Below are positions 1 through 8,876 of a stretch of DNA of 64,000 bases, one piece after another. Source of the DNA: an uncultured Collinsella sp. (GTDB lineage: Bacteria; Actinomycetota; Coriobacteriia; Coriobacteriales; Coriobacteriaceae); NCBI GenBank assembly GCA_902464565.1, contig CABQJV010000003.1:53864-117863 (forward strand). The letters run 5' to 3'. The notes under the pieces are model-generated. The model saw only the letters and a program-made list of their open reading frames with translations. It ran no database searches and had not been told where the DNA came from. Both the position numbers and the translations under genes were made by a program. Numbering within the stretch: the first letter of the stretch is position 1; each line of letters starts with the position of its first letter.

Positions 1-1427
1 TTGACCTGGGCGACCGCACCGTCATGCCTGGCCTGATCGATGTACATACCTTCTATACAGGCTGGGCGCTGCGGACGTTGGGGTCTGATCTGTCCGGCAT
101 CGCTGCTGCCAAAGAGGCCGTGTCGCTCTTGCGTGCATGGAAAGAAGATCATCCGGATTGCGCGGCGGCTTTTGGCCACAACCTACCCGAAACGTTGGCA
201 TCGGATGCCGAGAACGCAAATACAGCAGCTGTGTTTGACGATTGTTTTGGCGATATCCCCGTCGTCTGCTTTACATCGGGTGCGGAGACCTGCGTTCTCA
301 ATGCTGCCGCCAGTGCGCGATACGGCTTTACACCCCAGGCGTGCTATGCCGAGAAGATCTGGCGCATGATGAGCGATTTCCTCGCGCTGCCCGAGGTGCG
401 TGCCGGGTATTCGGACTACATGAGCATGCTTAACGAGCGCGGCGTTACCGCCATCAAGGAGATGGCGTTTGATGACTACTACGGCTTTGCCGACGAAATG
501 GCTCGCCGTGAGGAATCTGGTGAGCTGACGGTTCGCGTCTCTATGATGTCGCAGCCGGTGGGCGCCGGTGCAAATCTGGCATATGCCCGCGAGGCGCGAG
601 AGCGCTTCCGGGGACCGTTCGTTCGTTTTTCTGGCTTCAACCGTATGACCGATCGCGGCGTATGGGCGGGGCTTGCCGAGATGATAGACCCCTATGAGGA
701 CTCGGCCGATGCGGGCGCTGCCGGCAAGACGGTCGTCGAGGAGCCAGAGTGGGATCTGATTGAGAACGAGCTGCGTGCAATTGATGCTGACGGCTTCCGA
801 TATTCCTTGCATTGCCAGGGCGATGGCGCCGTTCGTCGCACCGTGGCGCTCTATGCCTCGCTGCCTCGAGACGAGCATGGACGGATGCTTCGTCGCCATG
901 CGATTACCGATCTCGAGAACTCTGACCCGACCGATCTTGTCAAGTTTGGCAAGTTGGGTGGAATTTGCGAGGTCTATCCGCAGATTCTGACGCTGGACCG
1001 GCGCGAGGATTGCCTGTCGATGATGCGTCGACAAATTGGCGAGACGCGACTTTTGCACAGCTGGAATCGCCGCGGCATGGAAGATTCCGGATGCACAGTG
1101 TGCTGTGGCACGGATTTGCCGCTGTTGATTCCGAGCTTGGGCGAGTCAATCTACAGTGCGTGCGGCGGATACTTCGACGACGGACTGCCCGTGAATGAGG
1201 TCAACACGCTGACGCTTGTCGAGCTCTTGTGCGCTTGGACTGCCGGGGGCGCGTACGACCTGATGCGCGAAGACGAGCTGGGTACGCTTGAGGTTGGCAA
1301 GCTTGCCGATATCTGCGTGCTCGATCGGGATGTGTTCGACCTCGATTATCGCGACGCACGCGATCTTGCGGTTGACATGACGATGTCGGACGGACAAATC
1401 GTGTTCGATCGAAATAAGGAGGCATAA
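1..1427 (+). CDS. Amidohydrolase, YtcJ-like (5' partial)
   Basis: The open frame runs in from the window edge (DLGDRTVMPGLIDVH is read before and through the first ATG at 24), so the true start lies outside. The order of motifs fits the amidohydrolase_3/YtcJ branch: PGLIDVH near the N-terminus, HCQGDGA around residue 260, RHAITDLE with a following PxD...KFGKLG stretch, and CGTDLPLL in the C-terminal third. Such enzymes hydrolyse C-N bonds with a metal in a TIM barrel. The usual HxH metal pair reads HTF here, so one metal ligand is missing. The stop is 1 nt before the next ATG, so it is part of the frl-like operon. The substrate is unknown. Confidence 0.8.
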   Translation, partial: DLGDRTVMPGLIDVHTFYTGWALRTLGSDLSGIAAAKEAVSLLRAWKEDHPDCAAAFGHNLPETLASDAENANTAAVFDDCFGDIPVVCFTSGAETCVLNAAASARYGFTPQACYAEKIWRMMSDFLALPEVRAGYSDYMSMLNERGVTAIKEMAFDDYYGFADEMARREESGELTVRVSMMSQPVGAGANLAYAREARERFRGPFVRFSGFNRMTDRGVWAGLAEMIDPYEDSADAGAAGKTVVEEPEWDLIENELRAIDADGFRYSLHCQGDGAVRRTVALYASLPRDEHGRMLRRHAITDLENSDPTDLVKFGKLGGICEVYPQILTLDRREDCLSMMRRQIGETRLLHSWNRRGMEDSGCTVCCGTDLPLLIPSLGESIYSACGGYFDDGLPVNEVNTLTLVELLCAWTAGGAYDLMREDELGTLEVGKLADICVLDRDVFDLDYRDARDLAVDMTMSDGQIVFDRNKEA

Positions 1428-1428
1428 G

Positions 1429-2280
1429 ATGCCTGAATCCAAACCGACGCTGCGCCGCGAGCAGATTGCGGGCATGAATATCCACTACATCATGTGGTCG
1501 CTCGATTACTTCCTTGATGTGCAGCAGCGCTTGGGCTTTGAGTCCATTGAGCTGTGGTGTGCGGAGCCGCATGTGACGCTCGACCACACGGGCTACTTTG
1601 AGGCTGAGGTCCTGGCGAAAAAGGCTGCAGACCGTGGGCTTAGGTATCGTACTCTGTGCCCCGAGAATGTTGTCTATCCTTGGCAGTACTGCGCACGCAA
1701 ACCGCTGCATGAACAGCGCAGCCTGGCGTACTTTAAGCACGGCATTGAGCTTGCCGAGGTACTTGGGTGCGACCGTATGTCCGTCAACTCGGGCTGGGGC
1801 GACTGGGACGAGGACCGCGAGGAAGCCTGGAAGCGCAGCCGCGAGCACTTGTCCATTCTGGCGGAGTATGCCGGCGAGCACGGTCTGGTGCTTACGATGG
1901 AAAGTCTGCGTCCCGAGGAGAGCAACCTTGTGACGACGGTTTCCGATGCGAAGCGCATGATTGACGAGGTCGCGAGCCCGTACTTACAGCCCATGGTTGA
2001 TACAACCGCGATGGGCGTTGCAGGCGAGACGCTCGAGGACTGGTTTGCCGCCTTTGGTGATGGGGCAATTCACGAGATGCACTTTATCGACGGTGACCCG
2101 TATGGCCATCTGGTGTGGGGCGATGGCAAGCACGATATGGACGCCTTCGTCGCCACGCTCAACGCCCATGGTTTCGACGGCATGCTGGGCCAGGAAATCA
2201 CGGACGGTCGTTACTACGATGACCCGGCGGCGGCAGATGCCAAGAACATGGCCGCATTCGAGAAATATCTGATTGACTAA
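1429..2280 (+). CDS. FrlC-like sugar epimerase/isomerase (TIM barrel)
   Basis: 283 residues of the xylose-isomerase-like/AP-endonuclease-2 barrel family. It resembles E. coli FrlC (fructoselysine 3-epimerase): an early GFESIELW strand, MESLRPEESN around residue 158 matching the FrlC motif EPLTPYESN, MVDTTAMG near 186 and HEMHFIDGD near 215, each supplying acidic or His metal ligands. The start ATG follows AAGGAGG of the upstream gene by a few bases, so translation is coupled. Next to FrlB-like and FrlD-like genes, a role in converting one Amadori-sugar epimer into the deglycase substrate is likely. The exact sugar is inference. Confidence 0.78.
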   Translation: MPESKPTLRREQIAGMNIHYIMWSLDYFLDVQQRLGFESIELWCAEPHVTLDHTGYFEAEVLAKKAADRGLRYRTLCPENVVYPWQYCARKPLHEQRSLAYFKHGIELAEVLGCDRMSVNSGWGDWDEDREEAWKRSREHLSILAEYAGEHGLVLTMESLRPEESNLVTTVSDAKRMIDEVASPYLQPMVDTTAMGVAGETLEDWFAAFGDGAIHEMHFIDGDPYGHLVWGDGKHDMDAFVATLNAHGFDGMLGQEITDGRYYDDPAAADAKNMAAFEKYLID

Positions 2281-2342
2281 AACAACTATCGGCTACGCAA
2301 CCAACGTCATTGATTGCGGGTCAAATAAGAAAGGAACTGGAT

Positions 2343-3311
2343 ATGAACGCACACGATCTGATCAAAGAGGCAATTGCCGAGAAGGGCAAGTTCGACAGCG
2401 TCTACTGGATTGCTTGCGGTGGCTCCATGATCGATTTGATCCCGGCTCATGAGCTTCTGCAGCGCGAGGCAACCACCTTCACTTCGTATATCTATACCGC
2501 ACGTGAATTCGACATTATGCGTCCGCGTCGTCTGGGCGAGAAGTCCCTGGTCATCGCTTGCAGCCACAGTGGCAATACCCCGGAGGTCGTCGAGGGCTGC
2601 GAGATTGCCCTTGCCGCCGGCGCTACTGTGATCGCCCAGACCGACAACGCTGGATCCAAGATCGACTCCGGCAAGTGGACCACGTGGGTCTACCCATGGG
2701 GCGAGGGTGTGCCGCAGGCCGAGGTCCCCGCTGGCATTTCGCTGTCGCTTGCGGCAGAGCTGCTCGATCAGCAGGAGGGCTACGCCGATCTTGCCGATAT
2801 GTATGCCGGTATCGCCGAGATGGATAAGATTCTTCCCCCGGCACGCGAGAAGGTAAATGCCGAGCTGGGCGATCGCTTTGCCAAGCTTTGCCAGGAGCAC
2901 GAGTTCTTCTATATTCTGGGCAGCGGTCCCAACTTTAGCCAGACCTACGGTTTCGCTATCTGCTCTCTTATGGAGATGCAGTGGCAGCACTGCAGCTACA
3001 TCCACTCTGCCGAGTACTTCCATGGCCCCTTCGAGGCTACTCAGGATGGCGTTTTTTACTTCCTGCAGATGGGCTCCAGCGAGTGCCGTGCTATGGACGA
3101 GCGCGCCCTGGCGTTCCTTAAGACGCATACCGATACGCTGATGGTGCTCGATGCCAAGGAGTACGGTATGGAAGCCGTGCCGGCGAGCGTCCGTGCCTAT
3201 CTGGACCCGGTGCTGTTCTACGCCATGAACTGCGAGCTGCGTGCTGCACGCGGCAAGGTGTTTGACCACGATCCCGATTTCCGTCGCTATATGGGCGTTG
3301 TCGAGTACTAG
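2343..3311 (+). CDS. FrlB-like phosphosugar deglycase (SIS domains)
   Basis: 322 residues with two SIS phosphosugar-binding domains. The first has ACGGSM and the phosphate-binding loop CSHSGNTPEVVEG; the second has GSGPNFSQTYGFA. The motif AEYFHGPFEA and the C-terminal end DPDFRRYMGVVEY closely parallel FrlB, which splits fructoselysine 6-phosphate into lysine and glucose 6-phosphate in the cytoplasm. The start at 2343 is chosen over the longer frame because AAAGGA precedes it at suitable spacing. It lies between the epimerase and the kinase, the same gene set as the enteric frl operon. The amine part of the substrate cannot be read from the sequence. Confidence 0.82.
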   Translation: MNAHDLIKEAIAEKGKFDSVYWIACGGSMIDLIPAHELLQREATTFTSYIYTAREFDIMRPRRLGEKSLVIACSHSGNTPEVVEGCEIALAAGATVIAQTDNAGSKIDSGKWTTWVYPWGEGVPQAEVPAGISLSLAAELLDQQEGYADLADMYAGIAEMDKILPPAREKVNAELGDRFAKLCQEHEFFYILGSGPNFSQTYGFAICSLMEMQWQHCSYIHSAEYFHGPFEATQDGVFYFLQMGSSECRAMDERALAFLKTHTDTLMVLDAKEYGMEAVPASVRAYLDPVLFYAMNCELRAARGKVFDHDPDFRRYMGVVEY

Positions 3312-3325
3312 AAGGGACAAAGGCC

Positions 3326-4189
3326 ATGGCATTCAACGTTAACGCGCTCGGATTTGGCGACAACGTCGTCGATCGCTACGAGCATATCCACACCATGTAT
3401 CCCGGCGGCAATGCGGTGAACTTCGCCGTTTATGCCAAGAAATGCGGTGCCGCACGCTCTGCATACATGGGCATTTTTGGCAATGACGCCGCTGCCGAGC
3501 ATGTCATTGCAAGCCTCGAGGATGAGGGTATCGAGCTTGACAAGTGCGAGCAGATGATTGGCGAGAACGGAGCGGCTCGCGTGACCGTCGTTGACGGTGA
3601 CCGTGTCTTCCTTGGCTCCAACGAGGGCGGTATCCGTGGCGATGCGCGCTATGTCCTCGATCGCTTTGATCTTGCGTACATGAAGCAGTTCGATGTGGTT
3701 CATTCGGGCAACTATTGCTTTACCGAGCGCGAACTGCCCAAGCTGAAGGCTGCGGGCGTCACGGTCTCTTTTGACTTTTCGGACGACTCCACCGACGAGT
3801 ACTACGAGCAGATTGCGCCCTACGTTGATTTTGCTTTCTTTAGTGCGGCGGATGCCGCGAGTGAGGACGAGATTCGCGAGCGTCTGGCATGGGTGAAGGG
3901 CCTGGGTCCGCGTTTTGTGTCGGCTACGGCGGGCGCCGAGGGCTGCATTGCTTACGACGGCGAGCGTTATTACCGCCAGCTGGCTAAACCGGTAACGGAC
4001 ATGAAGGACACCATGGGGGCGGGCGACTCGTTCCTCACCTCGTTTTTGATGTGCTATCTCGATTCCGCCAAGCGTGGAGAGGATGGCGCCGAGGCCATCG
4101 AGCGCGCGCTCGACTTTGCTGCCGGGTTTGCCTCGACCGTGTGCGGCATGGAAGGTTCTTGGGGCCACGGAGCGCCAATCGTCGAATAG
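3326..4189 (+). CDS. FrlD-like PfkB sugar kinase
   Basis: 287-residue PfkB/ribokinase-family kinase. The N-terminal GFGDNVVDRY and the sugar-binding PGGNAVNFAVY match fructoselysine 6-kinase FrlD, as does FDFSDDS mid-protein. The C-terminal TMGAGDSF carries the catalytic Asp and anion-hole Gly residues. It would phosphorylate the Amadori sugar at C6 to make the substrate for the SIS deglycase just upstream. RBS AAGGGACAAAGG lies before ATG 3326, 14 nt after the previous stop. A second, less canonical PfkB kinase follows at 4311, so the operon has two candidate kinases. Confidence 0.82.
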   Translation: MAFNVNALGFGDNVVDRYEHIHTMYPGGNAVNFAVYAKKCGAARSAYMGIFGNDAAAEHVIASLEDEGIELDKCEQMIGENGAARVTVVDGDRVFLGSNEGGIRGDARYVLDRFDLAYMKQFDVVHSGNYCFTERELPKLKAAGVTVSFDFSDDSTDEYYEQIAPYVDFAFFSAADAASEDEIRERLAWVKGLGPRFVSATAGAEGCIAYDGERYYRQLAKPVTDMKDTMGAGDSFLTSFLMCYLDSAKRGEDGAEAIERALDFAAGFASTVCGMEGSWGHGAPIVE

Positions 4190-4259
4190 CTTAAGAAAGC
4201 GTACGGCGGTCTGGCCATGAGACTCTGGACGGCCGATGCAAAACAATAAGCGAAACGCG

Positions 4260-4293
4260 AAAAGGGGGCTCGCCATGCGGTGGGTCCCCTTTT
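4260..4293 (+). terminator. Intra-operon hairpin between two kinase genes
   Basis: AAAAGGGG at 4260-4267 pairs with CCCCTTTT at 4286-4293, with an 18-nt loop. It ends only 7 nt before the GGAG ribosome site of the next kinase. It has the form of a rho-independent terminator or attenuator inside the operon, which could lower expression of the genes downstream. Confidence 0.5.
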
Positions 4294-4310
4294 GAACATT
4301 GGAGAAGAGT

Positions 4311-5111
4311 ATGGGTATTAAAGCGTGTGCGGCTGGTTTTTGCTGCGCGGACGTCTATCAAAACATCGGCGTGTTCTATCCGACTGGTAACGGCATTGAC
4401 TGGGGTATCCATCTTGCACGAATGGGCGTTTCGGTATCCGCCGTGTCAGTTGTCGGCAAGGACGAGTACGGAGACAAGATGAGGGAGGCGCTGGCCGCTG
4501 AGGGGTTCGATATCTCACATCTGCGGGTGGAGGATGGCGACACCTCGGTGATGCTCATGGCATTGAAAGACGGCGTCGATCGCGTGCATCTCGAGGCAAT
4601 CGATGGCGTAATGGAGACATATCGACCGAATGAAGATGACCGGGCGTTTATCCTAGAGCATGACATCATTCACACCGACCTGTTTGGCAATTGTTTGGAC
4701 CTCCTGCCCGAATGGCATGATGCGGGCAAGATGGTGGTTATGGACTTCTCGGTGTTCAGCCAGGATCCCGAATATGCCTGCGAGAATCATTTTCCCTACG
4801 TTGACTACGCATTTATGTCGTTTGAAGAGGACACTCCGGAGCTACGAGACTGGGTACGCCACGTGCAGGAATCGGGACCGCGCGTTGCGGTTGCCACGCT
4901 TGGCGAGAAGGGAAGCATTGCCTATGACGGTGAGCGCTTCTATGAGTGCGGGATCGTACCGGCGGAGAAGGTCGTTAACACCGTGGGTGCCGGCGACTCG
5001 TATATTGCCGGGTTTACCAAGGGCGTGATCGATGGCCTTGATATTCCGGCGTGTATGAAGGCGGGCGCTGAGCTGTCGTCCCGAGTGATTGGTTCGTTTG
5101 AGCCGTACTAG
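4311..5111 (+). CDS. Second FrlD-like PfkB sugar kinase
   Basis: 266-residue PfkB-family kinase, about 40% like its neighbour by eye. VNTVGAGDSYIAGF carries the catalytic Asp loop and VVMDFSVFS matches the FrlD mid-region. The sugar-binding segment reads YPTGNGIDWG instead of the usual GGNAVN, which suggests a different substrate. ATG 4311 is preferred over TTG 4299 because GGAGAAG (4301-4307) then sits at normal distance. It follows an intra-operon hairpin at 4260-4293 and is followed closely by the second amidohydrolase. The phosphate acceptor is unknown. Confidence 0.78.
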   Translation: MGIKACAAGFCCADVYQNIGVFYPTGNGIDWGIHLARMGVSVSAVSVVGKDEYGDKMREALAAEGFDISHLRVEDGDTSVMLMALKDGVDRVHLEAIDGVMETYRPNEDDRAFILEHDIIHTDLFGNCLDLLPEWHDAGKMVVMDFSVFSQDPEYACENHFPYVDYAFMSFEEDTPELRDWVRHVQESGPRVAVATLGEKGSIAYDGERFYECGIVPAEKVVNTVGAGDSYIAGFTKGVIDGLDIPACMKAGAELSSRVIGSFEPY

Positions 5112-5138
5112 GGTCAAATGCCTGGAAAGGAGTACGAA

Positions 5139-5999
5139 ATGGTTATCGACATGTTGGTCCATCCTATGCTCTACGGCGAGATCTGTACGCCGGGTGATGA
5201 GCCTGATGGATTCGGTTTTTGGTCACGAGAATTTGGTATGGGGCATATGGGTCCCATGGATTGGGATGAGCTTCAAGTCGAGATGGACGTCTGCGACGTG
5301 CGGAAGAGCGTGCTCATGCCGCTCGATGTAACCACGGCATGCGGAGGGCACTTTGGCACCAATGACCAGATTGCCGTGCTGGTTGCCGCGCATCCCGATC
5401 GTCTGTGGGGATTTGCGAGCGTAGATCCGCAGGCGAGCGGTGCCGCAGACGAATTGGAGCGCGCCTTTACCGAGTTGGGGGCAAAGGGGCTTTGCCTGCA
5501 TCCGGCAAAGCAGGGTTTTGCCCCCGATGATGCTGTGGCCGAGCCGCTTTACGAGCTGTGCGAGCGCTATAACAAGCCGGTGGTTTTCCATGCCGGTATG
5601 TCTTGGGAGCCTGGCGCAGAGCTCTCGCGCAGTAACCCGCTTGCATTTGAGCACACAATCGCAACGCATCCAAATGTGCGCTTTAGTTTGACCCACTTTG
5701 GCTGGCCCTGGGTGCGCGAGACCGTGGCGATGCTGCTCAAGTATCCCAACTGCTACACGGACACCTCTATCACTTACATCGATTCGCCCGAGGAGATGAT
5801 GCAACGTCTTTTCACGGTCGATATGGGGCCGCTGTGGTATGAGCGCGCGCTATCGCATCAAGTGATGTTCGCCAGCAATACACCGCGCTTCCGTGCGTTC
5901 AAACTCAAGCGGGCGCTCGATACCGTGTCCATGCGCGATGATGCGCGAGAAAGGCTCTACTGGGGTAATGCCCTGCGTTTTCTTGAAGGGGATGAGTGA
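5139..5999 (+). CDS. Amidohydrolase_2 family protein
   Basis: 286 residues with a TIM-barrel metal-hydrolase pattern: IDMLVHP at the N-terminus, WGFASVDPQ, GAKGLCLHP, VVFHAGMSWEPG around residue 155, LTHFGWPW around 188 and MFASNTPRF near 245. The family normally has HxH early and FGSD/FASD at the end. Here the first pair is reduced to one His and the final Asp is Asn, so the metal site is atypical. Start 5139 has GGAAAGGAG upstream; ATG 5118 has none. The stop overlaps the GTG start of the YjbQ gene. It probably processes the non-sugar or lactone part of the operon's substrate; this is inference. Confidence 0.75.
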   Translation: MVIDMLVHPMLYGEICTPGDEPDGFGFWSREFGMGHMGPMDWDELQVEMDVCDVRKSVLMPLDVTTACGGHFGTNDQIAVLVAAHPDRLWGFASVDPQASGAADELERAFTELGAKGLCLHPAKQGFAPDDAVAEPLYELCERYNKPVVFHAGMSWEPGAELSRSNPLAFEHTIATHPNVRFSLTHFGWPWVRETVAMLLKYPNCYTDTSITYIDSPEEMMQRLFTVDMGPLWYERALSHQVMFASNTPRFRAFKLKRALDTVSMRDDARERLYWGNALRFLEGDE

Positions 6000-6430
6000 A
6001 CATGGTGACGCTCGAGACATTGAGCTATCTATCGACTGCTCCGGACCAGTTCATCGATATTACCGAGGACGTGCACGCTGCCATCGAACGCAGCTCGGTG
6101 ACCAATGGCTTGGCGGCGATTATTCTGTCGCATACGACCTGCGGGATCGTGGTAAACGAGGGGCTGCCCTGCGTGGAGACGGATCTTATGGAGACGCTAG
6201 ATCGCATCGCCCCGCTCGATGCCCCCTACGCGCATGCGCACTTCCTGCCGAGCTATGGAGCCACCGGCAACAACTCCTGTGGGCATATCAAGAGCATGAT
6301 TTGTGGAAACAGCTGCTTCTTTCCCGTCCAAGATGGCCACATCGTGTGCGGAGGTGCCCAGAACATCTATCTTGCGGAGTTTGACGGTCCGCAGAAGCGA
6401 AGAGTGTACGTCGAGGTGCTGGGGGAGTAA
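5996..6430 (+). CDS. YjbQ/UPF0047 family protein
   Basis: 144 residues of the YjbQ family: LSHTTCGIVVNEG with the conserved His-Thr and Asn-Glu, DLMETLDRIAP, the Gly/His loop NNSCGHIKSMI, and GAQNIYLAEFDGP followed by a YVEVLGE end. YjbQ homologues have weak thiamine-phosphate synthase activity in E. coli but their native role is unsettled. GTG 5996 overlaps the previous stop by four bases after GAAGGGG; ATG 6002 is the alternative. Its place inside a sugar-amine operon hints at a catabolic role rather than thiamine synthesis. Confidence 0.82.
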   Translation: MNMVTLETLSYLSTAPDQFIDITEDVHAAIERSSVTNGLAAIILSHTTCGIVVNEGLPCVETDLMETLDRIAPLDAPYAHAHFLPSYGATGNNSCGHIKSMICGNSCFFPVQDGHIVCGGAQNIYLAEFDGPQKRRVYVEVLGE

Positions 6431-6463
6431 CGTCCCTGCGATAACCCTATGAAGGAGCACGTT

Positions 6464-7273
6464 ATGTCGTTTCTAACCTCGATGTTCAAGACCGAAAAGC
6501 CGGTTATCGGAATGCTGCACCTGCGTCCTCTGCCGGGCGATCCGCTGTATTACCCGGGTGGAAGCGTGTCGCAGGTCGTGGAAGCCGCCAAGCGCGATCT
6601 CGAGGCGTTGCAGCAGGGCGGTGTCGATGGCATTTTGATTGCCAATGAGCTCTCGATGCCCTATGAGCAGCACGTTTCTCCCTCAACCCTTGCATCGATG
6701 GGCTATGTTATCGGGGCTCTGTCCCATGATCTGTCGACTCCTTGGGGAGCTGAGGCTATTTACGATGGTGATGCCACAATCGAGCTGTGCGCTGCCGTCG
6801 ACGCGCAGTTCACGCGCTGCAATTTTTGCGGTGCCTGGGCCGGTGATCTTGGGCTGATTAACCGAGATTTCGCTCACACCATGCGTCGCAAGGCGGCGCT
6901 GCGCCTGGACGATCTCAAGCTTTTTCACTTCATCACGAGCGAGGGGGAGGTTTATCTCAGCGACCGCGCGACTGCGGACATTGCCGATTCACTTCTCTTT
7001 AATTGCCTGCCGGATGCGATGGTCATCGGCGGTTCGGCTGCCGGTCGTGGCGCTTCGGGCGAGCTTGCCGATGAGGTCCGCGAGCGTGTTGGCGAAGTGC
7101 CTGTGGTATGTGGCACCGGTTGTCGCGAAAATACCGTGGCTGACGTATTTGCTCACTACGATGGCGCGTTTGTCGGCACGTGCTTAAAGCGCGACGGAAA
7201 GCTGGATGCCCCGGTTGATGTTGAGCGGGTGGTTCGTTTTATGGCTGCCGCTCGTACGGCGCGAGGAGAGTAG
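6464..7273 (+). CDS. BtpA/SgcQ family TIM-barrel protein
   Basis: 269 residues matching the BtpA/SgcQ family: PVIGMLHLRPLPGDP at the N-terminus, GGVDGILIANELSMPY, a central RCNFCGAWAGD segment, DAMVIGGSAAG and a C-terminal VVCGTGCRENTV phosphate-binding-like loop. The family is named from a photosystem I biogenesis factor, but SgcQ-type members sit in sugar-catabolic clusters and look like phosphate-binding barrel enzymes. ATG 6464 has AAGGAG at 6452-6457. It stands between YjbQ and the FGGY kinase in the same operon, so an aldolase- or isomerase-like step on a sugar phosphate is plausible but unproven. Confidence 0.78.
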   Translation: MSFLTSMFKTEKPVIGMLHLRPLPGDPLYYPGGSVSQVVEAAKRDLEALQQGGVDGILIANELSMPYEQHVSPSTLASMGYVIGALSHDLSTPWGAEAIYDGDATIELCAAVDAQFTRCNFCGAWAGDLGLINRDFAHTMRRKAALRLDDLKLFHFITSEGEVYLSDRATADIADSLLFNCLPDAMVIGGSAAGRGASGELADEVRERVGEVPVVCGTGCRENTVADVFAHYDGAFVGTCLKRDGKLDAPVDVERVVRFMAAARTARGE

Positions 7274-7279
7274 GCGCTC

Positions 7280-8797
7280 ATGGCGTTCTATCTGGGTATT
7301 GATATTGGGACAAGCGCCTCTAAAGGCGTTTTAATCGATGATCGATGCAACATCGTTTGCCAAGCCTCTTGTGGACACGAGACGGACAACCCGTGTGATG
7401 GATGGTACCAGCATGATGCGGAGGCAGTTTGGTGGGGCGTTTTTTGCCGCTTGTCGCGCGAGCTGGTGGCGCAATCGGGGGTTAACGCGGCGCAGATCGG
7501 ATGCGTGGGGCTTTCCGCATTGGGTTGCGACTGCGTGCCGGTCGATACCGAGTGCAACGCGCTGGCGCCCGCGATTTTGTATGGAGTCGATGCGCGGTCG
7601 AAGCCGCAGATTGACGAGCTTCTTTTCGAATATGGGTCAGATCGCGCACGCGAGCTTTTCGGGCACGATCCCTGTTCGTCAGATATTGCTCCCAAGATCT
7701 TGTGGTTTAAGGAGAATATGCCCGAGGTGCACGAACGTGCCGCGAAGTTCCTGACGGCGTCATCGTTTCTGTGCGCAAAGTTGACGGGGCGTTTTACGGT
7801 GGACCGTTATTTGGCGGAGGATTTTCTTCCCCTATACGACCGCTACACTTGGAAGGTTGATGCTCGGGAATGTGCTCGTTTCTGCCGGCCTGACCAGATG
7901 GCGGAGGTAATGTCGGCTACCGATATTGCCGGGGTGATTACGCAGCGTGCGGCTGAGGCGACGGGGCTCGCGGCGGGGACACCTGTCTTAGTGGGAACGG
8001 GTGACTCTGGTGCCGAGGCCATTTCGACGGGTATATTCCGTCCCGGCGATATGATGGTTCAGTTGGGGAGCACGGCGTATTTCATCTACCTAGCTGATCA
8101 TATGGTCGATGATGCCCGCCTGTGGCCGGGGACGTTTATCATTCCCGGAACTTACGGGATTTGCGCGGGGACCAATACGGCGGGTGCACTCACATCGTGG
8201 CTGCGCCAAGAGCTGTATCGCGACGCCGTAGAGGCCGAGGGCCACGGTGGCCCCGATGCATATTCGGTTATGGCGCATGATGCCGCCGATGTGGCGTCGG
8301 GTGCCGATGGGCTCCTGTGCCTGCCGTACTTTGCGGGGGAGCGTACTCCGCTCAACGATCCCGAGGCGCGTGGCGTCTTCTTTGGCCTGACCGGAAGGCA
8401 TACGCGAGCCCATATGGTTCGCGCCGCCTTGGAAGGCGTCGCGTATACCGTTGCATCCCATGTCGACATTATCGAGCGAGAGCATGGACTGCCAATTGGG
8501 CGCATTATGCTTGTCGGAGGCGGAACCAAGAATCCAGTTTGGATGCAGACTATCGCCGACGTATGCGGGCGCGAGGTCTCGGTTGCCAAGGTTACGGTGG
8601 GTGCATGCTTCGGTGATGCCATCATGGCAGCTCTCGCAGGTGGCGCCTACGCATCATGGGATGAACTCGCCCAAGTCCTTGGCGTTGCGCAAACAATCGA
8701 GCCCGATATGGCTGCCCACGAGTTATATGCGTCGCGTCGTCATATCTTTGACGAATTGTATGAACGCAACCGTGATCTCATGCACGAATTGGTGTAA
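7280..8797 (+). CDS. FGGY-family carbohydrate kinase
   Basis: 505 residues, usual length for xylulokinase-type FGGY kinases. The N-terminal ATP-fold motif GIDIGTSASKGVLID, the central GTGDSGAEAISTG with catalytic Asp, the QLGSTAYF segment and the C-terminal FGGY signature region ending VGGGTKNPVWMQTIADV are all present. It uses ATP to phosphorylate a polyol or ketose in the cytoplasm. It starts 6 nt after the BtpA gene and is the last gene of the operon. Being a third kinase beside two PfkB kinases, it suggests that more than one free sugar is released or imported. The specific sugar cannot be assigned. Confidence 0.85.
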   Translation: MAFYLGIDIGTSASKGVLIDDRCNIVCQASCGHETDNPCDGWYQHDAEAVWWGVFCRLSRELVAQSGVNAAQIGCVGLSALGCDCVPVDTECNALAPAILYGVDARSKPQIDELLFEYGSDRARELFGHDPCSSDIAPKILWFKENMPEVHERAAKFLTASSFLCAKLTGRFTVDRYLAEDFLPLYDRYTWKVDARECARFCRPDQMAEVMSATDIAGVITQRAAEATGLAAGTPVLVGTGDSGAEAISTGIFRPGDMMVQLGSTAYFIYLADHMVDDARLWPGTFIIPGTYGICAGTNTAGALTSWLRQELYRDAVEAEGHGGPDAYSVMAHDAADVASGADGLLCLPYFAGERTPLNDPEARGVFFGLTGRHTRAHMVRAALEGVAYTVASHVDIIEREHGLPIGRIMLVGGGTKNPVWMQTIADVCGREVSVAKVTVGACFGDAIMAALAGGAYASWDELAQVLGVAQTIEPDMAAHELYASRRHIFDELYERNRDLMHELV

Positions 8798-8876
8798 TGC
8801 TGCCGAATTGTACTGCCTTCCAATAGGGGCTGCGTTGTGCGATTCGCATGTCCCTTGGCATGTTTGCCCACAGGGG

